Source: JAPUME01 sp964605715
GTDB lineage: Bacteria; Acidobacteriota; Terriglobia; UBA7540; JAPUME01
Assembly: GCA_964605715.1 (NCBI GenBank)
Contig: CAZSDV010000001.1
Span: 1-64,000 of the forward strand
Reading direction: 5' to 3'
Length of the DNA: 64,000 nt
The position numbers and the translations under genes are program-made. Below, in pieces: positions 27,401 through 34,281 of this stretch. The notes under the pieces were generated by a model that did no database searches, was not told the origin of the DNA, and worked only from the letters and a program-made list of their open reading frames with translations. The stretch's first letter is position 1; every line of letters begins with the position of its first letter.

Positions 27401-27683
27401 TTTTAATGTGGATGCATTTGAAATTCCGGATCCATTTAACTTTGGAAACTCAGGGCGAAACATTCTCATTGGCCCAAATTACTCCACCTTAGACCTTGCG
27501 TTCACAAGAAAATTTCACGTTTGGGAGGAAGTGAACTTTCAGTTCAGAGCAGAGTTTTTCAATTTTTTAAATCGGACCAACTTTGGTTTGCCAGAAAGCT
27601 TCGTGGACCGGCCGACATTTGGAAAAATAACTTACGCTGGCCCTGCCCGCCAGATTCAATTTGGATTGAAGATTTTGTTTTAG
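24498..27683 (+). CDS. TonB-dependent receptor with N-terminal carboxypeptidase-regulatory-like domain
   Basis: A 1061-residue outer-membrane protein of the Oar-like type frequent in Acidobacteriota. A signal peptide covers residues 1-28, ending in ARAQS. Next is a CarboxypepD_reg beta-sandwich (about 33-120) with LFGRVVDQAGAFLPGVQI. A plug domain follows with SGAREASNNFLLDGVDNND and VVTKSGTNNFHGSAYEFFR, then a long beta-barrel ending in an aromatic residue (FGLKILF). Ligands of this class are usually glycans or peptides. The gene follows the sugar-oxidation genes by 40 bp, so it may import their substrate. A direct test is lacking. Confidence 0.92.
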   Translation: MSLSSIIRLVFTLSIFFLVCFPVEQARAQSATATLFGRVVDQAGAFLPGVQIRITKEETSISRTGTTGPEGRFVFPLMNPGTYSAVAVLRGFQTGIIKGIWLNVGEIASVEFELKVGSTQEEITVIAARTLVEVETVERGSIVQGEEILSLPLNRRQYLELSLLSPGAVPPAAGSRLSIQANSSVNVSGAREASNNFLLDGVDNNDLFINRMVVNPSVDAIQEFRIHSANYDAEYGRSGGAQVNVVTKSGTNNFHGSAYEFFRNSRLDQPNFFAPQNEIIPRFQRNQFGGNLGGPLTKDQTFFFFNFEGVRTRRAESRLASVPTELEKAGDFSQSGLTILDPLTGIPFSGNRIPEARIHPVGRNLAALYPSPNRNVAGANFLASPVGTENSTQFNLRLDRAFGPKNHFFSRYSLIDDFDFDPFTSKKVNVPGFGTNTLDKGQNLAISDTHVISPRVLNDFRFGFNRLRREVFPQNQGRSVLGDLGITGLDVPVRDQGFPSLVLAGYEQLGDDPNLPLARVTSTYHFSESISLHQGPHFLKGGFEFRHYRQDGFNDLFGRGQLNFQPIFSGDSLADLLLGFPAMSISAVNDNPQALRTTAYNFFFQDHWKIHPRLSLSIGMRYELNTPPVDAHDRLLVFNVETQSLMHVGKNGVPRAGFNSDRNNLAPRIGFSWDPHGQGKMVFRGAYGIFYDSGTLVENSALYFNPPFFQLNLFFPGSTGPFTLDDPFPSTQAFSPAPSPITLARDFCTSYMQQWSFGIQNELVKGILFEMDYVGSKGTGLVMKRNLNQPLPGPGDLAPRRPFPEFNDILIIESAASSIYHALQARVRKHYSGGLYFSAAYTFSKSIDNASAFLESQGDGNTPQDSWNTRAERSLSNFDLRHRLAISLVYDIPLGPHGRWLMGKSGFFPALARNWQASTIFSARSGQPFTPRLTTDNSNTGNVGGFFAHDRPNLVGDARLTNPTPEEFFNVDAFEIPDPFNFGNSGRNILIGPNYSTLDLAFTRKFHVWEEVNFQFRAEFFNFLNRTNFGLPESFVDRPTFGKITYAGPARQIQFGLKILF

Positions 27684-27724
27684 TCCGCATCCGCAATGCG
27701 ATCATAAGAAGACGTGGAGTACAA

Positions 27725-27934
27725 GTGTTAGCGGTGGTCGGCAGCCTTGTGGTGCTAGTGGTCACGGTCCATTTCTACGTGGTTTTAGATGAAAAGATTC
27801 TGTGGAATGTGATGCTGGGGATGATAGGAGTTTTGGGAATTGTAGCACCACTTTTAGTTTACCGGGCGAATCCTAGAAAATCTGGTTTTCCTCTTTTCGA
27901 ACTCCTTTGCTGTGGCTTGGGTTTGAAGCATTGA
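27725..27934 (+). CDS. Possible small two-helix membrane protein, 69 residues
   Basis: A frame open to 27934 can start at GTG 27725, preceded by GTGGAG. It encodes two hydrophobic segments (LAVVGSLVVLVVTVHFYVV and MLGMIGVLGIVAPLLVY) separated by a short charged loop, as in a small inner-membrane protein. It lies 42 bp after the TonB receptor on the same strand. There is no recognised family and the start is uncertain. The open frame also extends upstream into the receptor gene, where it is only a shadow. Confidence 0.35.
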   Translation: MLAVVGSLVVLVVTVHFYVVLDEKILWNVMLGMIGVLGIVAPLLVYRANPRKSGFPLFELLCCGLGLKH

Positions 27935-28368
27935 TTATTTTTTTATCTGCCTACCCTCACTGACGGCCACCTTATTTGTAAATTGCTTTCGAGACCGGAG
28001 CGAAACCCAGGTCATGCTAGCAGCCGTATTGAGGCGGAAAGTCCAGGAAAATTATTTTTTCATGAAGACCTACTCGGTAACCTTGGCCACGCCAATTGCT
28101 GACCTCCCACAGGTTTTTGCTTATGTGGACCATGATACTTTCCAAGGAACTAGCAAGGGAGATTGGACCCGGTTAAGTTTAAAGAGGGGACGGCTGGGGA
28201 TACGTTGGGTTTTTGATGTTGCACCGCATGTCCCATAAAACATAACCCTCTTAAATTTCACTCCCTGATAGTCGGCTTCTCCTTTACGCCAATAATAAAA
28301 TTCCCCCAAGAATTTCCATTTGTTTAAAGCTCTTTGGATTTAAGGGGCGAGGTTCATTGAGGAAATAC
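27935..28368. other. Intergenic region before arsS-like gene
   Basis: About 430 bp. Short overlapping frames exist on both strands (28014-28238 plus, 28121-28309 minus), but neither has a convincing ribosome-binding site or family resemblance. No RNA gene or clear terminator was seen. Confidence 0.5.
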
Positions 28369-29331
28369 CTAATTCAGTGTACCGGAGCAACTTGACCCGT
28401 TTCCTGCTGTGCAGCCATAGCAGTGGTTCCCAGTAAAAATTTTCCGGCGCGCGAGCAAAAAGTGGTCGAAGTCGCGGATGTGGCGAGGTAGACCATCAAT
28501 GACTGGCATTTCAAGCATCTGGTTGAAGTCGCAGTCGTAAAGCGTTCCATCCCAACCAACGCTGATTAAGGACTGGCACATGATGTTGCCCACCGTGGCG
28601 GGGTTAAATTTTTCGAGCAGCAGTTCCATATACTGGGTATAGGCACCTTGGCGGTTGAGATCTTTAAGAAAACGATTGATGGGCATATTGGTGATAGCAT
28701 AAAGCCGATTGAACTCAATGCCGAACTCATTACGCAGATGGCTTTTATAATCTTTTTCTAGATCTTTTTGTGGAGGGGGTAGTGTAGCACCAAGAGGGTT
28801 GTACACTAGATTTAGAATTAGTCCGCTATCCGGATGTCCATAGCCGAGGCGATTCAGCCACTGCAGGGCTTCTACACTTTTATTGAATACTCCTAGTCCC
28901 CGCTGCGCATCAACGTTAACCTCTGTGTAACAAGGGAGAGAGGCGATTACTTCCACTTTTTGTTCGGCTAAAAATTCCGGAAGGTGACCCTTCCCCTTTT
29001 CGTAAAAGACAGTCAGGTTTGAGCGGTCCATAACATGTACAGGTGGGTGGAGGGCGCGAGCTTTGGTGGTAAGGTACTCGAAATTCGGGTTGAGCTCTGG
29101 AGCTCCTCCAGTAATGTCAATTTTAGTGAATGAATGACGTTTCAGGACGTCAGCGACCAACTCTGCTGTTTCCCGTGTCATTACTTCCGTTCGAGTGGGC
29201 CCTGCGTCGACGTGGCAATGGCGGCAGGTTTGGTTACAAAGCTTTCCTACGTTAATTTGCAGGGTATCAAGGGTAACGGCCTGCAGTGGGGCTCGGTTTA
29301 CCTGCTGAAGTTTATCTTGGAAATTGATCAT
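28369..29331 (-). CDS. arsS: ArsS-like radical SAM protein (arsenosugar biosynthesis family)
   Basis: A 320-residue radical SAM enzyme. The cluster motif is C32-x3-C36-x2-C39 (CNQTCRHC), followed by HVDAGPTR and the GGAPELNP motif. The C-terminus carries a second cysteine-rich motif, CYGCTAGNGSSCSG (C304, C307, C315), characteristic of ArsS-type proteins. In some members of this family a cysteine of the C-terminal region is replaced by selenocysteine; here it is an ordinary cysteine codon and the frame ends normally in TAG. ArsS is proposed to attach the adenosyl group to dimethylarsenic. No arsM or other ars gene is nearby, so the arsenic role is by homology only. Confidence 0.85.
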   Translation of the reverse strand: MINFQDKLQQVNRAPLQAVTLDTLQINVGKLCNQTCRHCHVDAGPTRTEVMTRETAELVADVLKRHSFTKIDITGGAPELNPNFEYLTTKARALHPPVHVMDRSNLTVFYEKGKGHLPEFLAEQKVEVIASLPCYTEVNVDAQRGLGVFNKSVEALQWLNRLGYGHPDSGLILNLVYNPLGATLPPPQKDLEKDYKSHLRNEFGIEFNRLYAITNMPINRFLKDLNRQGAYTQYMELLLEKFNPATVGNIMCQSLISVGWDGTLYDCDFNQMLEMPVIDGLPRHIRDFDHFLLARRKIFTGNHCYGCTAGNGSSCSGTLN

Positions 29332-29664
29332 AAGTGATTGCGGATTCTATTCCTCGAGCAAATAGAAGGTGGGCAGTAGAGTTTACCCGGCCGTAGATTT
29401 TCCTACCAGCACTCCATTGTGATGAAGAATTACATTCTGCGATCAAAGAAATCCTGTTTTAATCAGGTATTTAGTATTTGTGGTCTCAGTTTTTTATTCT
29501 ATCAGACTATCTATATTTTAACCGATCCGGGAAGAGGGTAAAAGTAGAAGGTGCAATTTTGCAAGCACGCCTTAGCAGGTCGTCTTGTTACGGCCAAAAG
29601 GTTTGTGTAACAGAATGCCATAGCTTTGCTTCTTGATGATTTAGGAGGGTATAATTCCGGTAGA
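29332..29664. other. Divergent intergenic region between arsS-like and VWFA genes
   Basis: About 330 bp, AT-rich between roughly 29440 and 29530. It must contain promoters for both flanking genes, but I could not settle on a specific -35/-10 pair. A ribosome-binding-like AGGAGGG occurs at 29643-29649. No RNA gene was recognised. Confidence 0.5.
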
Positions 29665-30684
29665 ATGAAACGATTTAGGATATGTGGTTCTCTTTTTTTG
29701 AGCTTGCTATTTTTTCCTGTACAGGATGGGTTTCGCGCTCAAGGTGTACCCCAGGAGAATCCTGAAGAGCCCTTTTTTCTTCGTGAGCAGGTAGGGTTGG
29801 TAATTGTGCCAGTTACAGCTAAGGATCGTGCTGGAAATCTGGTAGAAGACCTTACAAAAGACAACTTCCAGGTTTTTGAGGATGGGAAGAAGCGGGAAAT
29901 TCGCCTTTTTTCCACCGCAACCAATCCCCTTTCGGCTGTAATTCTTCTTGATGGTGAAATGCCCCAAAAATATATGCAGTTAGTTGAAAAGACGCTAGCC
30001 TCTCTCAGTAATTCGTTCGACCCTAATGATGAGCAAGCTCTTTACCTGTTTGATCGTACCGTCCGCCGCTTACAGCCATTTACCCAAGATCCGGAAATCT
30101 TGTTTCGAGCTACGTTAAAGAAGTTTCCTAAGGGCAGGCGTCCTGGCTTCATGGGGTCACCCTTGGCGGGTATTTCAGTTATCGGGGGACAGCCGATTGA
30201 TCCTACCCAAGGAATAAAGCTTCCGGAGAAGCCACCGGGCAGGCGGCTTCACGATGCCATGTTTGTTGCGGCTCGTGATCTTGAATCTCGGTCGCGGGGC
30301 CGACGCCGGATGGTGCTAATAATTTCTGACGGAAGATACGCTTCGGGTAATCGGTTGAAATACAAAGATGCTTTGGACGCTCTAGTACGGGCCGACGTTT
30401 CTGTGTATGCGATCCATTTTAATAAGCGGTGGGTGTGGAAGCGGTTTGATTTGCTGTCACGTTATGTACGGGATACAGGAGGAGATATCTTCGCAGCCAC
30501 CCGCCTGCGCACGCTTGATCCGCTTTACTCGCGGATTGCGGACCAGGTCCGCGGCCAGTATATCTTGGGGTTCTCACCGGCCGCTTCCGATGGGGAACTA
30601 CACACTATTCAGGTTCATGTTAATCGCCCACAAATAAAATTAAATGCACGAAGCAGTTACTTTTCCCCTGTTGTGAAACCCTAG
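29665..30684 (+). CDS. Exported VWFA-related Acidobacterial-domain protein
   Basis: The start at 29665 (MKRFRICGSLF) gives a clear signal peptide ending near FRAQG; the frame also opens upstream at 29626. The 339-residue product then shows VTAKDRAGNLVEDLTKDNF and VFEDGKKREIRLF, the entry block of the VWFA-related family named for Acidobacteria. A von Willebrand A-like domain follows with LILISDGRY-type sequence (MVLIISDGRYASGNRL), and it ends with QYILGFSPA. The MIDAS site is imperfect: the first acidic motif reads LLDGEMPQ. Such proteins are exported and probably mediate protein contacts; the precise role is unknown. This is the strongest lineage marker in the window. Confidence 0.9.
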   Translation: MKRFRICGSLFLSLLFFPVQDGFRAQGVPQENPEEPFFLREQVGLVIVPVTAKDRAGNLVEDLTKDNFQVFEDGKKREIRLFSTATNPLSAVILLDGEMPQKYMQLVEKTLASLSNSFDPNDEQALYLFDRTVRRLQPFTQDPEILFRATLKKFPKGRRPGFMGSPLAGISVIGGQPIDPTQGIKLPEKPPGRRLHDAMFVAARDLESRSRGRRRMVLIISDGRYASGNRLKYKDALDALVRADVSVYAIHFNKRWVWKRFDLLSRYVRDTGGDIFAATRLRTLDPLYSRIADQVRGQYILGFSPAASDGELHTIQVHVNRPQIKLNARSSYFSPVVKP

Positions 30685-30750
30685 TGTTTCCTGAGCGCGC
30701 CGATGGGAAAACCAAAACAAAAATAGGAAATTATTTTTCGGTTTTTTTTC

Positions 30751-30779
30751 TTGACAAGGTTTGGCACAGTCACTATACA
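30751..30779 (+). promoter_or_regulatory. Near-consensus sigma-70 promoter of a short transcription unit
   Basis: TTGACA (30751-30756) and TATACA (30774-30779) are separated by exactly 17 bases. This is the best promoter match I saw in the window. It points at the small unit ending in the terminator at 30924-30966, so a transcript of about 180 nt is expected. Confidence 0.7.
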
Positions 30780-30849
30780 ATCCACTATGTTGTTGTACGC
30801 TATGCATGAGTGTAGTGTGTTTTGGGAAATTTAAGAGGAGAGTTAAACA

Positions 30850-30897
30850 GCAACGAAGAAACGCGCAGCCAAGAACAGCACGAGCAAGAAACAATAA
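30850..30897 (+). pseudogene. Lys/Ala-rich 15-residue peptide frame lacking a start codon
   Basis: Downstream of the strong promoter and of AGAGGAGA (30834-30841), codons 30850-30894 read ATKKRAAKNSTSKKQ and end in TAA (30895-30897). This resembles the start of small basic, histone-H1-like bacterial peptides (MATKK...). No start codon precedes it: the frame reads TAA-ACA-GCA. Inserting TG to make AAACATGGCAACG would create an ATG seven bases after the ribosome-binding site. The gene may therefore be broken by a two-base deletion or sequencing error, or the unit may be a non-coding RNA. Confidence 0.4.
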
Positions 30898-30923
30898 TAA
30901 GTTAGTCTGAATACGCAAAAATG

Positions 30924-30966
30924 AAAACCCAAGAGGATAGACAGCAGGCTTCCTCTTGGGTTTTTT
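30924..30966 (+). terminator. Strong intrinsic terminator
   Basis: AAAACCCAAGAGGA (30924-30937) pairs perfectly over 14 bases with TCCTCTTGGGTTTT (30951-30964) around a 13-base loop, followed by further Ts. It ends the short plus-strand unit. The A-run on the left makes it usable also for the minus-strand OPT gene that ends at 31023. Confidence 0.9.
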
Positions 30967-31022
30967 CTAGCGCTCCCTTTTGCCTCCTCTAGTCTTTACT
31001 TGGAAGAGTGATCTAAGGAACA

Positions 31023-33059
31023 TTACCCTTTGGCCTTACTAAGGGGGATACTTACCAGAACCCATGTAATGGCGCTGAGCGCCACTAAAGAAAGCCATCC
31101 ACCTAAGTGTTGACTCACGAAATCGAATTCTCCAACACCGAAAAGGAATCCTGTCAACGACTTCGGTTCGCTTTTCATGGCTAATACCATGGCAGCCAAA
31201 AAGACCCCCATTAACGCTTCCCCTGCGATCAACCCCGAAGCTAGGAGCGTACCCTTGTTTTCTACCTGTGAGGCTTTCGCCCCTTGCTGATGTTTCCTTT
31301 GAGCCAACAAGCTAGTAATTGCTTTAAGGATTCCACCCAAAAAAATTGCTGCAGTTGTCTCAAATGGTAAATACATTCCAACGGCGATTAACATGGGTGA
31401 GGGGGATTGAATTAGGATCAGGGCTATAGATAAAAACATTCCGAAGAAAATTAAACCCCAAGGCATATCCCCACCCACGATTCCTTGAGATAGCTGTGCC
31501 ATCAATCCTGCTTGGGGGGCAGGAAGCTCCTTGTCTCCAATACCAATACCCCCACTAGCAAGATTTGCCTTGTGTAAAAGCATTATCGGAACTACGAGAA
31601 CAAAGGAAATCACAATAGTAGATATAATTTCGGCCACTTCCATCTTCCAGGGGGTTCCCCCTAAAAGATGACCCACCTTTAAGTCCTGTATCATGTCTCC
31701 GGCAACAGCGCAGGAACAACATACGACCGATGCTACCCCAAGAACAGCGATCACGCCGGTTGCCCCTGTAACTCCCATACTCACCATTAGTAAGGCAGCA
31801 ATTACAAGGGTTGTGATTGTTAAGCCCGAGACCGGCTGATTTGAGGAACCGATTAATCCCACCAAGTAGCCTCCTACCGTGGATAGGAGAAATCCCATGA
31901 CCATCATTACTGAGGCGGCCAGCACGGCACCTTTAACACTGCCGCTAAACTGGTAGTAGAGAATTGACATGGGAATGGTGAGGCCCAAGGTGACAAATGA
32001 GATAATTTTCAAGTTTAAGTCTTTTTCTAGGCGGTTAATCGTGGCCACCGTGCTGGCCTTACGGAAGGCACCCTGGATGGCTGACCGGATCGAACCACGT
32101 AGTCCCCAAAGAGTGTTTACTGCTCCCACCAACATGGCACCCACAGCTATGGGGCGAATTTGGTTGTACCAGATCGAGTAGATGATATCCCCGTCTGTTG
32201 CCACCCCACCCTGATGGGATAGCTGCTCACTGATTTGAGGATTCAAGAAAAGGGCGAGAGGAATGAACACTAACCAAGCCAGCACACCTCCAGAAAAGGC
32301 AATCGATGAGAGTCTTGGCCCGACAATATATCCCACTGCGATAAGAGCTGGTGAGATGGCGGGAGTGGAAAAAGCAAGCGCGCCGGAATGTGAGATGGTC
32401 CCCAAAGGGCTGCGGTCGCTCGCGAAGTGGCGAATTACTGACTGAGGAAATTGGACCACAACCTCCACGCTTTCCCGGAACAACCTTAACCCAGCGGAGT
32501 GTTTAGTAATCTGAAGTAGCATGCCCAGCCCCATTGCTCCGAAGACATATTTAGCACCTGTTTCACCTCTCTGTCCTGCTTTTACAATTTCCGAGCAGGC
32601 TCTGCTTTCAGGGAAAGGAAGTTTTGCATCCACAACAAGCGTCCGACGTAGCAAGATGATAAACATCACGCCAAGCCCGCCCCCGATCAACAAGATGAGC
32701 GACGATTCCCAATAATGGAAATTTTCCCATAATGGCCGACCTTCGACTTCCGCCATGACAAAGGCAGGCAGCGTGAAGATCGCTCCTGCCACCAGAGCTT
32801 CGCCCACGGAAGCTGTAGTTCGGGCGATATTCTGTTCCAAAGTTGTCCCTCGGAAAAAGGGGAGCCGAAAGGCGGCCATGGCAATGACAGCCGCTGGAAA
32901 TGTGGCGGCCACGGTCATCCCGGCTTTGAGTCCTAGGTAGGCATTGGCTGAGCCCAATACCATTGCCATGATTAGCCCCAGAAACAAGGCCTTCAATGTT
33001 AGCTCCCGCATTGAGGTTTCAGCAGGCACGTAGGGTTTATCGGGAAGATTTGAATCCAT
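31023..33059 (-). CDS. OPT-family oligopeptide transporter
   Basis: A 678-residue inner-membrane transporter with about 14-16 hydrophobic helices. The N-terminal MRELTLKALFLGLIMAMVL and NAYLGLKAGMT, then PFPESRACSEIVKAGQRG, are typical of the bacterial OPT subfamily. Members import small peptides or metal-chelate complexes by proton symport. Substrate is not predictable from sequence. It is transcribed toward the terminator at 30924-30966. The next minus-strand gene upstream is 174 bp away, so co-transcription is uncertain. Confidence 0.92.
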   Translation of the reverse strand: MDSNLPDKPYVPAETSMRELTLKALFLGLIMAMVLGSANAYLGLKAGMTVAATFPAAVIAMAAFRLPFFRGTTLEQNIARTTASVGEALVAGAIFTLPAFVMAEVEGRPLWENFHYWESSLILLIGGGLGVMFIILLRRTLVVDAKLPFPESRACSEIVKAGQRGETGAKYVFGAMGLGMLLQITKHSAGLRLFRESVEVVVQFPQSVIRHFASDRSPLGTISHSGALAFSTPAISPALIAVGYIVGPRLSSIAFSGGVLAWLVFIPLALFLNPQISEQLSHQGGVATDGDIIYSIWYNQIRPIAVGAMLVGAVNTLWGLRGSIRSAIQGAFRKASTVATINRLEKDLNLKIISFVTLGLTIPMSILYYQFSGSVKGAVLAASVMMVMGFLLSTVGGYLVGLIGSSNQPVSGLTITTLVIAALLMVSMGVTGATGVIAVLGVASVVCCSCAVAGDMIQDLKVGHLLGGTPWKMEVAEIISTIVISFVLVVPIMLLHKANLASGGIGIGDKELPAPQAGLMAQLSQGIVGGDMPWGLIFFGMFLSIALILIQSPSPMLIAVGMYLPFETTAAIFLGGILKAITSLLAQRKHQQGAKASQVENKGTLLASGLIAGEALMGVFLAAMVLAMKSEPKSLTGFLFGVGEFDFVSQHLGGWLSLVALSAITWVLVSIPLSKAKG

Positions 33060-33233
33060 CAGTTCTTGCCTCGCGATGATTAAGTATTAACTGATTGTGG
33101 ACAGGCTTTTTCACCTCACAATGAGGGAAAGTATAGTTATAGACTCAGGATTTCCGGAGAACTTTTTTGGATTTCTCGAATGGAGCAAGCTGGAAAGGCG
33201 GAACATTCCACAGCCGGAATGCGCCTGCTTTCC

Positions 33234-34097
33234 CTAAAGCCCCAAGGCTTTTCGGGTTTTCTTGAGTTGCTCTACTCGATCAGTAGCCACTTGATCGATA
33301 ACTGTGCCTGGAGCAAGCTGGGAGGCCTTCTCGTAGGCCCCAATGGCTTTTTCGTAGTCAATCTCCCTCGGGCCAGTAAAGTGGGTGTAAGCTTCTCCCA
33401 GACGGAAAAAGTCTTGTGGGAAGGGAGAGCTCGTTAAGCTGATGGCAAGCTCGAACGACTTTTGTGACTCCTTTGGCATACGTCTGTGGAGATACACTAA
33501 GCCCAGAGCTGAGTGACACAGTTGCCGGAACTCGTTTTTAATTTCCTCAAACACTTCTGGCGTACTTTCGGCAGGTTGAGGAAGATCATCTATCATTTTC
33601 AGGCCATGCTTAGCATATCGAGCTGAACGGCTCAATTTTTGGGCTTGCTCCAATCCGCTCCCTTCGAGCCTTTTTGGAAGCGTGTGTGCCACTATGGATA
33701 GGGCAGTTACATTATCTGGGTCCAGAACTAGACATTTCTCTCCGTATTCCACAACCTTGCCATAGTTGTTTTTGTCTCGATAGGCCTGCGCTAGTGCCGA
33801 ATACATTAAGTGAATGAGCTGACTTTCTGGCCACTCCAGAAGAAACTGCTCTCCTAATCTAATTCTCAAGTCAGAGTCCGGTTCGCCAAAAGCAGCCCGA
33901 AAATCCTCCTGTTGCTCGGGAGACGCCACTGCCGTGGGCAGCCCCTGTGTTTCCTCAGGTTCTTGAGAGGGAGAAGCTGAATCCGCTGTAGATCCTTTTT
34001 GCGGTTCCGATTGCTTTGTCTGTTCCTGGGCAGCCCAGGTGATTATACTGACCGTAGCTACGGTCAAAGATAAGATAGTGATCCTGCCTAATCCCAC
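33234..34097 (-). CDS. Exported TPR-repeat protein
   Basis: A 287-residue protein with a signal peptide (about 1-22, ending TWAAQ), then a Ser/Pro/Glu-rich low-complexity linker (about 23-65). It continues as helical tetratricopeptide-like repeats, for example LIHLMYSALAQAYRDKNNYG, YGEKCLVLDPDNVTALSIV and the C-terminal DYEKAIGAYEKASQLAPG. Such proteins act as scaffolds in the periplasm. No specific partner is suggested by the OPT transporter and thiI on either side. Confidence 0.8.
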   Translation of the reverse strand: MGLGRITILSLTVATVSIITWAAQEQTKQSEPQKGSTADSASPSQEPEETQGLPTAVASPEQQEDFRAAFGEPDSDLRIRLGEQFLLEWPESQLIHLMYSALAQAYRDKNNYGKVVEYGEKCLVLDPDNVTALSIVAHTLPKRLEGSGLEQAQKLSRSARYAKHGLKMIDDLPQPAESTPEVFEEIKNEFRQLCHSALGLVYLHRRMPKESQKSFELAISLTSSPFPQDFFRLGEAYTHFTGPREIDYEKAIGAYEKASQLAPGTVIDQVATDRVEQLKKTRKALGL

Positions 34098-34281
34098 GCT
34101 ATCCTCCTAACCCTTTTTTCTCCTCGAAACACTAATACGAAATAGCTTGCCTGTCAAACTTTCTCTCCTCAAGAAAATAAAGTTTTCTTAAGGGAAGGTT
34201 CTCTCTGGGAAGTGTAAATCTAGTTAGTGAACTTAGGATGCGCTAGGGCTTTAGGTTACGGCAGAAAATTTATTTCTTTGG

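Noticed and set aside
28014..28238. 74-codon frame after the TonB receptor region
   Set aside because: No convincing start context or family resemblance, and a minus-strand frame of similar length overlaps it.
28378..28430. Possible selenocysteine codon in the ArsS-like protein
   Set aside because: The C-terminal cysteine motif is encoded by ordinary cysteine codons and the gene ends in TAG directly after the motif.
30640..30918. 92-codon minus-strand frame between the VWFA and OPT genes
   Set aside because: It runs antisense through the strong plus-strand promoter unit, has no ribosome-binding site and shows no family resemblance.
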